This document shows, in pieces, positions 25,159-32,774 of a stretch of 64,000 nt of DNA. The notes under the pieces are model-generated. The model was not told the DNA's origin and did no database searches. It saw nothing but the letters and a program-made list of their open reading frames with translations. The position numbers were made by a program, and so were the translations under genes. Numbering within the stretch: position 1 is the stretch's first letter; each line of letters opens with the position of its first letter. Source of the stretch: Salinispora oceanensis (GTDB lineage Bacteria > Actinomycetota > Actinomycetes > Mycobacteriales > Micromonosporaceae); assembly GCF_000383575.1 (NCBI RefSeq), contig NZ_KB911579.1, positions 127,707 through 191,706 on the forward strand, written 5' to 3'.

Positions 25159-26907
25159 TCAGGACGCGTCGGCGTAGCACTCAACGGTGGAGAGATCGAG
25201 CGGGAAACGTACCGGCGTCTGCCCGAAGAGCAACGCGCTCGCCCGCTCCCCGCACCGGGTCACCGCCGCGGCGACCGCCGCGGCCCGCTCGGCGCGACAG
25301 TGCACGATCACCTCGTCGTGCTGAAAGAAGACCAGCTCGGCGTCGCTACCGGCCAGCCCCACGTCGCTACCGGCCGGCCGGGCGTCGCTACCGGCCAACT
25401 CCCCCCGGAGCGTGGCCAACAGCGTCGCCGCCCACTCTGCGGCGGTGGCCTGGATGACGAAGTTCCGGGTGAACCGGCCGCGCGCCCGGGCCCGCGCCGA
25501 CCGACCTCCCTCGCCCCCGGCCGGTACCGGATCCGCCTCAGCAAGCTCGACCGAGCCCGGTGGGCAGGTACGGCCGAGCCAGGAACGAACCAACTCGCCG
25601 GCCTCGCCGCTGCGCGCGGCTGACTCCACATAGCCGAAGGCCGCCGGATAGTTACGCCGCAGCACCTCCAACGCCGGTGCCGCCGAACCGCCGGTCTGCC
25701 CGTACATGGCGCCGAGCAGGGCCACCTTCGCCCGCGCCCGATCCCCACCGAACGCATCGGCGGCCAAAGCGGCGTACAGGTCTCCCGCCCGGGCCGCGGC
25801 GGCGAGCCGGGTGTCGCCGGAGACCGCCGCCAGGATCCGCGGCTCGAGCTGCCCCGCGTCGGCGACCACGAACGTCCACCCCGGGTCCGCCACCACCGCC
25901 CGCCGGATCACCTTCGGGATCTGAAGCGCCCCGCCACCTCGGGTCGCCCACCGGCCGGAGACGACGCCGCCGGGAACATACTCCGGACGGAACCGCCCCT
26001 CCCGCACCCAGGCGTCCTGCCAGGCCCAGCCGTGCGCCGTCCAGATCCGGTAGAGCTCCTTGTACGCCAGGACCAGCGGCGCCGCGGGGTGGTCAACGCC
26101 ACGCAGCACCCAGGACCGGGTGTTCGGCACCTCCACCCCCGCCCGGGCGAACGCCCGCACCAGCTCCAGCGGCGAATCGACGTGCAGCTGCGGCACGTTG
26201 AAAGCGGCCGCGATCCGGGCGGCCAGCTCCGCCAGCCGACGTGGCGGCCCACCCACCGGTGAGGGGCCACCGAGCAGCTCGCCGAGGAGGGCGTCATGCA
26301 CATCCACCCGCCACGGCAGCCCCGCCGCCCCCAACTCGACGGCGATCAGCGCCCCCGCTGACTCGGCCGCGACCAACAGCCGAAATCGGCCCGGGTGCTC
26401 GGTGGCGGCGATCCGGGCGAGCTGGTCGGCGTAGACCCGGGTCAGGGCCGCGATGCCGGGACCCGGCGGAGCCGGCGGCGACTCGAAGAGGGCGCCCTGG
26501 CCGTGGCCCGGGGGCTCGGCCAACCGCGGCGGCGGATCGGGCGGCACCGGCGCGCCGGTCAGGCGCGCCCAGGCGGCGGCGAAGGAACGCGGCTCACCCC
26601 ACCGACCCGCGTGACCGAGAAGCAACGCCTCGGTCAGCTCGATGTCGTGGCACCGGTCGACCCGGACCCCGGCGCGCAGCAACACGGGGTAGAGCGCCGC
26701 GCCGGACGCCCAGACCCAGCGGGGGCGCTCCCTTCGCTCGCGGTCGGCCAGCGCGACAGCCAGGTCGGCGACCTGCTCCGGCGGCCCGGTCGGCGTCCCG
26801 GCAGCGTCGAGCGGCTGCAGCACTCCCCCGCCGACCCCGGAGCCCGCCCCCGGAGCAGCGGGGAGTCGAGGGTCCGCACCCGCCACCACCGCCACCACCG
26901 CCGCCAT
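25159..26907 (-). CDS. Family-A DNA polymerase with exonuclease-like N-terminus (actinobacterial type)
   Basis: About 582 aa, far shorter than Pol I. The polymerase core is visible: motif A VVADAGQLEPRIL (Asp350 and Glu), motif B RARAKVALLGAMYGQ (Lys394, Tyr), and motif C FFQHDEVIVH. RFTRNFVIQATAAEW matches the O-helix-following segment. The N-terminal half looks like a divergent 3'-5' exonuclease domain without an obvious full DEDD set. Motif B has LLG where Pol I has NFG, and a Gly-Ser-Asp repeat interrupts the fingers/palm before motif C. Start choice (26907, 26934 or 26958) is uncertain. It is probably accessory to replicative repair polymerase. Confidence 0.88.
   Translation of the reverse strand: MAAVVAVVAGADPRLPAAPGAGSGVGGGVLQPLDAAGTPTGPPEQVADLAVALADRERRERPRWVWASGAALYPVLLRAGVRVDRCHDIELTEALLLGHAGRWGEPRSFAAAWARLTGAPVPPDPPPRLAEPPGHGQGALFESPPAPPGPGIAALTRVYADQLARIAATEHPGRFRLLVAAESAGALIAVELGAAGLPWRVDVHDALLGELLGGPSPVGGPPRRLAELAARIAAAFNVPQLHVDSPLELVRAFARAGVEVPNTRSWVLRGVDHPAAPLVLAYKELYRIWTAHGWAWQDAWVREGRFRPEYVPGGVVSGRWATRGGGALQIPKVIRRAVVADPGWTFVVADAGQLEPRILAAVSGDTRLAAAARAGDLYAALAADAFGGDRARAKVALLGAMYGQTGGSAAPALEVLRRNYPAAFGYVESAARSGEAGELVRSWLGRTCPPGSVELAEADPVPAGGEGGRSARARARGRFTRNFVIQATAAEWAATLLATLRGELAGSDARPAGSDVGLAGSDAELVFFQHDEVIVHCRAERAAAVAAAVTRCGERASALLFGQTPVRFPLDLSTVECYADAS
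25340..25404. repeat. Imperfect triple in-frame repeat within the polymerase gene
   Basis: CGTCGCTACCGGCC occurs three times at 21-24-bp spacing (about 25343, 25364, 25385) within the polymerase frame. It encodes the AGSD-type triplet AGSDARP-AGSDVGL-AGSDAEL just before motif C. Confidence 0.85.
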
Positions 26908-27064
26908 GATCACGATTCTGCCCGCCCGGTACGACATCCCCGGCCAGCCCGGCGACAAATCAGTCGCGAGACTGGCCGGCAGCGGATCCGCTGGCTGGTG
27001 AGGCGGCGGCGACGGGCGGGCCGGATTCGCCGGGCGGTCGGCGGTGCGCCGAGTTGGCGGCGGG

Positions 27065-28024
27065 CTACTTGCTGATGCCCGCGGTCAAGCCCGACTGCAC
27101 CTGGCGCTGGAAGACGATGTACACGATCAACACCGGCAACATCGCCATGGTGACCCCGGCGAAGAGGCCGGACCAGTCAGACTTGTACCCCTGATTGACC
27201 GACAGCTCGATCAGGCCCTGGGCGATGACCTGGTTCTTCGGCTCACCGTCTGCGGACTGCATCAGCAGCGTCGGCAGATACCACTGGTTCCACTGCCCGA
27301 GCACGTTGAAGATCCCGATGCTGATCAGGCCGGGCTTCGCCATCGGCAGCATCACGCTGAAGAAGAGCCGGGTGTGTGAGGCCCCGTCAACCAGCCCCGC
27401 CTCGGCGATCGCGTTCGGCAGGGTCCGGAAGAAGGAGTGCATGAAGAAGACCGTGAAGGCCAGTGACCATGCCGCGTACACCAGGATCAGCATCAGGTGC
27501 TTGTTCGGCCCGAGCGGCGGGAAGAGCACCCCGGTGTTGTAGACGCCCTTGAACAGCGGTACGGCGGCGAGGTAGATCGGCAGCGTAAGGCCGGACAGGA
27601 ACATGTAGTAGATCAGTCGGTTACCGGGGAACTCGTAGCGCGCCAACACGTACGCGGCCATCGAGCCGAGCAGCATGGTCAGCGTGACGCTACCGGCCAG
27701 CACGAGCACGGTGTTGAGGAAGAAGTCGCCGAGTTGCCCCTCGGTCCAGGCCCGGCCGAAGTTCTCCCAACGCAGCGTCTCCGGGATCAGCGAGAGCGGC
27801 TGCCGGATAACCTCCGCGTCGCTCTTCAAGGCCGACATGACCACCCAGATCAGCGGGTAGACGACCATGATCGCCCAGACCAGCAGGAACAGGTGGGAGA
27901 AGCCGTTGAAGAACTGCGCGCCGGGCCGTCGGCCGCCGGACCCGAACCGGCCGGCCGACGTGGGGCGGGCCGGCGGAGCGAGATCCGGCCCGACGGGACC
28001 GGGGTCGTGGGTCACCGTACTCAT
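27065..28024 (-). CDS. Carbohydrate ABC transporter permease (NgcG-like)
   Basis: Inner-membrane permease (319 aa) of the MalG type with about six TM segments. The EAA loop contacting the ATPase is IAEAGLVDGASHTRLFFSVMLPMAKPG near residue 205. A Pro-rich cytoplasmic N-terminus precedes TM1. ATG 28024 has GGAG 6 nt upstream, and the gene starts 11 nt past the stop of the partner permease. It is the third gene of a binding-protein/permease/permease operon with no ATPase gene, as in actinomycete systems that share MsiK. Confidence 0.9.
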   Translation of the reverse strand: MSTVTHDPGPVGPDLAPPARPTSAGRFGSGGRRPGAQFFNGFSHLFLLVWAIMVVYPLIWVVMSALKSDAEVIRQPLSLIPETLRWENFGRAWTEGQLGDFFLNTVLVLAGSVTLTMLLGSMAAYVLARYEFPGNRLIYYMFLSGLTLPIYLAAVPLFKGVYNTGVLFPPLGPNKHLMLILVYAAWSLAFTVFFMHSFFRTLPNAIAEAGLVDGASHTRLFFSVMLPMAKPGLISIGIFNVLGQWNQWYLPTLLMQSADGEPKNQVIAQGLIELSVNQGYKSDWSGLFAGVTMAMLPVLIVYIVFQRQVQSGLTAGISK

Positions 28025-28034
28025 CGTCGACTCC

Positions 28035-28976
28035 TCAGTACTCAATCCGCTCGCGGCGGGTGATCTTCAGCTGCGCCGCGGCCAGGAGGATCGTGAAGAT
28101 CGCCAAAGCCACACCCATCGCGCAGGCGTAGCCGAACTGGCCCTTCTGGAAGGCGGTGAAGTTGAGCACCGACGCGAAAATCTCGCTGGCGTGGTTCGGG
28201 CCGCCCTGGCTGGGTGTCATCACGAAGACCAGGGCATACATGTCCAGGGCGATGAAGCCCAGATAGATCCAGGCGACCGAGACGGTGTCCCGCAGCAGCG
28301 GGAGCGTGATCCGGAAGAACGTGTGGAACCGACCGGCACCGTCGAGGATGGCCGCCTCGAAGACATCCTTCGGAATCGACTGCATCGCCGCGGAGAAGAG
28401 CACCATGTAGAACCCGGCGCCGCTCCAGACCGCGATCAGCAACAGCCACCAGAGCACCGCGGGGACGCCGAGGAAGGGCTCCGGGTCGAACGTGAACAGG
28501 ATCGGGTCCTCCGGATCAACCAGCCCGATCTTCATCAACACACCGTTGATCAGACCCTGCCCGTCGGCCCGGTAGATCTGCTGCCACATAACGGCGACGA
28601 CGACCAGGGACAGCACCTGCGGGAAGAAGAAGATGACCTTGTAAAGGCCGGAGCCGAAGACACCCCGGATGCCGGCCCTGTCCTCGCGCCCGCCCACGTT
28701 GAGCAGGAACGCGAGAAACAGAGCCAGCGCGATCGTGAACAGCGGCACGGTGATCAGGAAGAAGACGTTGTGCCAGAAGGCCTTCCTGATCAGCTCGTCG
28801 GAGAAGAGCCGGACGTAGTTCTCCAGCCCGACGAACTGCTGCCGGTCGGAGTAGCCACCCCAGTCGGTCAACGAGTAACCAGCCGCCTGGGCGAAGGGCC
28901 AGACCACGTAGAAGAGGTAGAGCGCGACCGGCAGGGCCAGGAAGCCCATGACGAAACGCGCGACACCATGCCGCAT
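28035..28976 (-). CDS. Carbohydrate ABC transporter permease (NgcF-like)
   Basis: MalF-type permease (313 aa). It has about six to seven TM segments and a periplasmic stretch with WGGYSDRQQFVGLENYVRLF after TM1. The EAA loop is VFEAAILDGAGRFHTFFRITLPLLRD near residue 218. ATG 28976 sits 10 nt after GGAAAG; GTG 28985 is an in-frame alternative. It lies between the binding-protein gene (about 24 bp upstream) and the second permease, and forms a heterodimer with it. Confidence 0.9.
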   Translation of the reverse strand: MRHGVARFVMGFLALPVALYLFYVVWPFAQAAGYSLTDWGGYSDRQQFVGLENYVRLFSDELIRKAFWHNVFFLITVPLFTIALALFLAFLLNVGGREDRAGIRGVFGSGLYKVIFFFPQVLSLVVVAVMWQQIYRADGQGLINGVLMKIGLVDPEDPILFTFDPEPFLGVPAVLWWLLLIAVWSGAGFYMVLFSAAMQSIPKDVFEAAILDGAGRFHTFFRITLPLLRDTVSVAWIYLGFIALDMYALVFVMTPSQGGPNHASEIFASVLNFTAFQKGQFGYACAMGVALAIFTILLAAAQLKITRRERIEY

Positions 28977-28999
28977 GGGACTCACTCTTTCCGTTCGGC

Positions 29000-30403
29000 T
29001 CAGGCGGAGCGGGTCTGCTTCTTGATCGACGAGTCACTGGCGACCTTGTCGGCGGCGCCCTGCATCCCGTCAACGAACTGCTGGGCGGTCAGCCGACCCG
29101 CCATCAGCTCCGCGGAGAGGTTCTGGCTCTCCTTGTCCAGGTCGGCGTAGAAGTCCCAGAACTTGACCAAAATGAGGTCCTCCGGAGCGTTGCTCATCAG
29201 CTCGTTGGCGCTGGTCAACGCCGAGTCCTGGACGTTGTCCCCGGAGCCCTTGGTGGAGGCGAGGGATTTGGTCAGCTCGGCGAACTTCGCCGAGCCCTCC
29301 TTGGAGAGCACCGCCCGCAGGAACTCCTTGGCGGCGGCCTTGTTCGGTGCCTTCGACGGCACGACGATGCCCTCGCCCGCACCGGCGTAGACGTCGTTCG
29401 GCGCCTTGTCGCCCGCCCCCAGGCTCCAGTAGTCCGACAGCTTCATCTCGAACCCGGGGGGAATGGTCTCCGCCATCTCGTTCTTGAGCCAGGTGCCGAC
29501 CTGGATGAAGGCGGCCTTGCCGTCGAGCCACGCCTGCTGCGACTGGGTGTGGTCGAGCTGGCCGGGGAGCAGCAGCTTGTCCTTGACCAGCTTCTCCCAC
29601 GCCTCCAGGGCCGGCAGCACCCCGTCGGCCTTCCAGGCGTTCTCCTTGAGGTTGTCGATGTCGATCACGGCCTGCTTGCCGGCGGACTTCCAGATCGTCG
29701 CCATCAGCGCCCAACGCGGGTAGTAGCCGTGCACCGCGTCGTAGACGTACGGGGCCATGCCCTTCGCCTTGATCTTCGGCGCGAGAGCGAAGAAGTCGTC
29801 GAAGGTCTTCGGCGGCTGCCAACCCTCCTTCTCGAAGAGGGCGGCGTTGTACCAGTTGCCCCAAACCGTGTAGGCGACGTTGACCACATAGAACTTGCCC
29901 TGGAAGGTGCCCTTGTCGATGGTCCCCGGCAGCAGGGTGTCCGCCACCGCACCCTCGCTGTCCCACGCCGGGGCGGCGAGCAGATCCTCCAGCGGCTCGA
30001 TCGCACCCTCGTTGACCAGGGTGCTGATATCCATAAGGTCAGCGCCCGAATTCATGATGACGTCGCTGGGCTGGGTCGCCATCTTCGGCTGCTCTTCGGT
30101 CTTGATCTTCTGGGTCGAGGACATGTTGACCGTGACATTCGGATGCTTGGCCTTGAAGACGGCCTCGTCCTCCTTGGCCCACTGGTCGCCCAGCCCGCCG
30201 TCGAAGATGACCACCTTGACCGAGCTGCCGTCCTGGACGCCGAACGGGTTGTCCTTGCTCTTCGCGGCACCGGAGTTGTCGTCCTGGGCCGGGTCGCTGC
30301 CGGCGCAGGCGCTGAGCAGGCCGGCGGCCGGGAGGGTCAGCAGACCCGCGGCGGCGGCACGACGTAGCAGGGCCCGGCGGTTGAGGTCGGGGGTAGCGGA
30401 CAT
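29000..30403 (-). CDS. Sugar-binding lipoprotein (NgcE-like, GlcNAc/chitobiose ABC transporter)
   Basis: Extracellular solute-binding lipoprotein (467 aa). The signal region is RRALLRRAAAAGLLTLPAAGLLSACAG, with a lipobox Cys33 and a twin-Arg-like start. After a short acidic linker come NPFGVQDGSSVKVVIFDGGLGDQWAKE and the two-lobe binding fold, with TQKIKTEEQPK and VWGNWYNAALFEKEGW. The NPFGV/VVIFDGG opening is close to Streptomyces NgcE, the N-acetylglucosamine/diacetylchitobiose-binding protein. AAGGAG lies 7 nt before the ATG. With the secreted chitinase at 11.8 kb this suggests chitin-sugar import. Confidence 0.88.
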   Translation of the reverse strand: MSATPDLNRRALLRRAAAAGLLTLPAAGLLSACAGSDPAQDDNSGAAKSKDNPFGVQDGSSVKVVIFDGGLGDQWAKEDEAVFKAKHPNVTVNMSSTQKIKTEEQPKMATQPSDVIMNSGADLMDISTLVNEGAIEPLEDLLAAPAWDSEGAVADTLLPGTIDKGTFQGKFYVVNVAYTVWGNWYNAALFEKEGWQPPKTFDDFFALAPKIKAKGMAPYVYDAVHGYYPRWALMATIWKSAGKQAVIDIDNLKENAWKADGVLPALEAWEKLVKDKLLLPGQLDHTQSQQAWLDGKAAFIQVGTWLKNEMAETIPPGFEMKLSDYWSLGAGDKAPNDVYAGAGEGIVVPSKAPNKAAAKEFLRAVLSKEGSAKFAELTKSLASTKGSGDNVQDSALTSANELMSNAPEDLILVKFWDFYADLDKESQNLSAELMAGRLTAQQFVDGMQGAADKVASDSSIKKQTRSA

Positions 30404-30414
30404 TGCGACTCTCC

Positions 30415-30513
30415 TTAGCGGTAGATCGGGGGTACCACTGCGGGTTGGTGTATTCGGCGTACGGCCTCGGTGGTCAGCGGGACCGCTTCGGCGTACCGAG
30501 GTGCGTTAGTCAT
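30415..30513 (-). CDS. 32-codon small ORF coupled to rpiR and ngcE
   Basis: Encodes MTNAPRYAEAVPLTTEAV then RRIHQPAVVPPIYR. Its ATG overlaps the stop of the RpiR gene (ATGA) and is preceded by GGAGG 7 nt upstream. Its TAA lies 11 nt before the ngcE start, inside the stretch that carries the ngcE ribosome site. It has no signal or TM segment. Placement and ribosome site argue for translation; the function is unknown and it may couple translation of ngcE to rpiR. Confidence 0.62.
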   Translation of the reverse strand: MTNAPRYAEAVPLTTEAVRRIHQPAVVPPIYR

Positions 30514-31472
30514 GGGCTGGCCTCCTTCGCCGCCTTATGCCCCGCAACGGCCTGGGCGGTACGTCGCAGGGCCGCGTGGGCTCGGTCGTGGGTGCGCTGG
30601 GCGACGGCGATGTAGAGCAGGTCGAGTACGACCAGTTGGGGGTGCCGGGCGGACAGCGCGTCGGGGCGGAAGGTGGTGGCACCGCTGGCGGTGAGCAGCA
30701 CGATCTCCGCCAGCTCGGCGAGCGGCGAGCGGGCGAAACCGGTTACCGCGACGGTGGTCGCGCCCCGGCTACCGGCCTCCGCCAGCATCTCGATGGTCTC
30801 CCGGGTCCGGCCGCCGTGCGAGACGCCGAGGGCGACGTCGCCGGCCCCCAACAGGGCCGCCGAGGCCAGCCCTTCGTGCACGTCGTTCCAGGCCCAGGCG
30901 GCGACTCCGATGCGGTGCAGCATGAACTGCATCTCCTCGCCGACCAGGGCGCTACCGCTGGCGCCGAAGACGTTCACCCGGCCCGCGCCGGCGATTGCCG
31001 TGGCGGCCCGCTCCACCTCGGCGAGGTCGAGCAGGGCGGCGGTGTCGTGCATCGCCCGGGTGTCGGCGGCGATGATCTGTTCGAGCACCCGGCGCAGTGG
31101 ATCGCCGGGCTGGATCTCCCGGCCGATGTCGATGCTCCAACCGGCCAGGCGGGCCCGACCGCTCTCGGCGGCGATGCCGAGCCGAAGGTCCGCATAGCCC
31201 TCGAAGCCCATCGCCCGGCAGAAACGGGTGATGGTGGCCGGGGAGGTGCCACTGCCCTCGGCCAGCTCGACGATGGTGGCGCGGGTGACGGCCTCCGGGT
31301 CGCTGAGCACGTGTTCGGCGACCCGGCGCAGGGCCCCGGTCAGGTCGCCCACCCCGGCCCGGACCCGGGCTAACACCCCGTCGGCCGCATCAGCACGGAC
31401 GCCGCGGCGGTCAAACCCGTCGGCGTCGGCCACCACGGTCTCCACGGTGGTGCCCACCTCGTGATCAACCAT
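30510..31472 (-). CDS. MurR/RpiR-family regulator (HTH plus SIS domain)
   Basis: A 320-aa sugar-phosphate-responsive regulator. The N-terminal HTH-6 domain (about 30-105) has SDPEAVTRATIVELAEGSGTSPATITRF, and the C-terminal SIS domain (about 150-280) has VNVFGASGSALVGEEM and GVSHGGRTRETIEMLAEAG. ATG 31472 has AAAGAG about 7 nt upstream. It is the first gene of the operon rpiR-sORF-ngcE-F-G and has a strong inverted repeat just upstream, so it probably represses the operon and itself. The ligand is probably an amino-sugar phosphate, by inference. Confidence 0.9.
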   Translation of the reverse strand: MVDHEVGTTVETVVADADGFDRRGVRADAADGVLARVRAGVGDLTGALRRVAEHVLSDPEAVTRATIVELAEGSGTSPATITRFCRAMGFEGYADLRLGIAAESGRARLAGWSIDIGREIQPGDPLRRVLEQIIAADTRAMHDTAALLDLAEVERAATAIAGAGRVNVFGASGSALVGEEMQFMLHRIGVAAWAWNDVHEGLASAALLGAGDVALGVSHGGRTRETIEMLAEAGSRGATTVAVTGFARSPLAELAEIVLLTASGATTFRPDALSARHPQLVVLDLLYIAVAQRTHDRAHAALRRTAQAVAGHKAAKEASP

Positions 31473-31491
31473 CCGAGACTCTTTCCGCAAA

Positions 31492-31516
31492 GAAAGTTTA
31501 CTGTTGGTAAAATTTC
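31492..31516. promoter_or_regulatory. Probable RpiR operator
   Basis: GAAAGTTTAC (31492-31501) and GTAAAATTTC (31507-31516) form a 10-bp inverted repeat with one mismatch around TGTTG. It is AT-rich in GC-rich surroundings and lies 20 bp before the rpiR start. Confidence 0.72.
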
Positions 31517-32027
31517 TTACTGGACCCCGCTTCATGTCAAGACCATGGATGAAGTTTTCAAAACGTTATCTTTGGCACCGACCCGCCCCGGGTCGGCCGA
31601 CACCCTCCCCGGACCGCACCGACCCGGCGTGATCACATCCGGACAACTCGGCAGACACACGCGTGGGGATTCGACCCGTTCTTAGGCCCGATAGATGGTA
31701 CGCGTGATTCATTCCCGTTTGGGGGGTGACCGGGGTCACAGTGGTGGTGGAATCCCGGCGGGCGTGGGGGCGTTACACCCTGCGTACGGCCGTGGAGGTG
31801 CCCCGCCGGTGGCGGATGGCACCGGGTGCGGGTCGCCGGGAATGCCGGTGGCCGGCCGGTCGTTACATCTGGACCCGGCGCCGTGCGTGTGCCTGTGAGC
31901 CCCGCGGCCGCCGAGGATCTTCTCTTCCCGCTACTTTGAGCGCCGGACGGTGCTTGCACCCTGTTGCCGCCTGACCCCCTTTCGGGCGTGCGTATGTGGG
32001 TGTCGATCCCCGAATGGAGCAACCCCC
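31517..32027. other. Spacer between rpiR and the secreted lysozyme-like gene
   Basis: About 510 bases. It holds a GC-rich hairpin-prone patch (31583-31600) and the GTGA-N6-TCAC dyad at 31726-31740. An 82-codon open frame (31726-31974, Trp/Arg/Cys-rich) has no ribosome site, so I treat it as probable leader RNA rather than a gene. Confidence 0.5.
31726..31740. promoter_or_regulatory. CRP-like dyad upstream of the lysozyme-like gene
   Basis: GTGACCGGGGTCACA contains GTGA-N6-TCACA, which matches the CRP/FNR half-site pattern. It lies about 290 bp upstream of the secreted protein gene. The promoter itself is not clear, so the role is tentative. Confidence 0.45.
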
Positions 32028-32618
32028 ATGATGAACACGATTCTGCGTCGTAGTGTCCTTGGTTTCGCTGGTCTGGCCCTGTCCACCGGTGTCGTCGCCG
32101 GCCCCCTGGACACCCTCACCGACACCACCACCCCCGCCGCCGCTGCCGCTGGCGTGGTGCAGGCGGACAAGCCGGACAGCGGCATGCTGATCCCGCACGG
32201 CACCCAGGGTGAGCAGTCCCGCATCGACCTGGGCGACGAGCAGACCGGCAACGTGAAGGCCATCATCGAGGCCACCAAGAAGGCCGGCATGGACGAGCGC
32301 GCCGCCGTGGTGGCGATCGCCACCAGCCTGCAGGAGTCGAAGCTGGAGAACCTGGGACACCTGGGTGACCGCAACGACCACGACTCGCAGGGCCTGTTCC
32401 AGCAGCGCCCATCCTCTGGTTGGGGCAGCGTGGAGCAGATCACCGACCCCGAGTACTCCACCACCGCCTTCCTCAAGGGCCTCAAGCAGGTCGAGGGCTG
32501 GCAGGAACTCCCGTTGACCGAAGCCGCGCAGAAGGTGCAGGTGTCGGCGTTCCCGTTCCACTACGCCCAGTGGGAGACCCAGGCCGCCGACCTCGTCGCC
32601 GAGCACTGGACCAGCTGA
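32028..32618 (+). CDS. Secreted lysozyme/transglycosylase-like protein
   Basis: A 196-aa exported protein. The signal peptide is MMNTILRRSVLGFAGLALSTG with cleavage near VVA. The mature domain is short: VKAIIEATKKAGMDERAAVVAIATSLQESK, with Glu103 in the position of the catalytic Glu of lytic transglycosylases, followed by LGDRNDHDSQGLFQQRPSSGWGS. This is a common actinomycete cell-wall domain, so peptidoglycan cleavage is likely but not proven. ATG 32028 has GGAG 8 nt upstream; ATG 32031 is equally possible. A strong terminator follows. Confidence 0.85.
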   Translation: MMNTILRRSVLGFAGLALSTGVVAGPLDTLTDTTTPAAAAAGVVQADKPDSGMLIPHGTQGEQSRIDLGDEQTGNVKAIIEATKKAGMDERAAVVAIATSLQESKLENLGHLGDRNDHDSQGLFQQRPSSGWGSVEQITDPEYSTTAFLKGLKQVEGWQELPLTEAAQKVQVSAFPFHYAQWETQAADLVAEHWTS

Positions 32619-32681
32619 CCCACAACCCCAGACGTAACCACCCCCCGCCCACAGACCTAACCCAGCCAAGGGGGAAAGAAA

Positions 32682-32719
32682 CTGTTGGCCGGCACCCGAA
32701 CCAGGGTGCCGGCCAACAG
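32682..32719. terminator. Strong hairpin terminator
   Basis: A perfect 16-bp stem (32682-32697 with 32704-32719) over the loop GAACCA, 63 bp past the stop of the lysozyme-like gene. Confidence 0.88.
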
Positions 32720-32774
32720 CCGTCTCTGGGCGAACGCCGACCGGTGAGCGGCACCGTCCCCTACGCTTGCGCTC

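Noticed and set aside
31726..31974. 82-codon open frame rich in Arg, Trp and Cys
   Set aside because: No ribosome site, no domain, and it starts inside a dyad. It is more likely leader RNA.
31680..32027. c-di-AMP (ydaO) riboswitch before the lysozyme-like gene
   Set aside because: The gene type is right, but the hallmark sequences of the family could not be found by eye.
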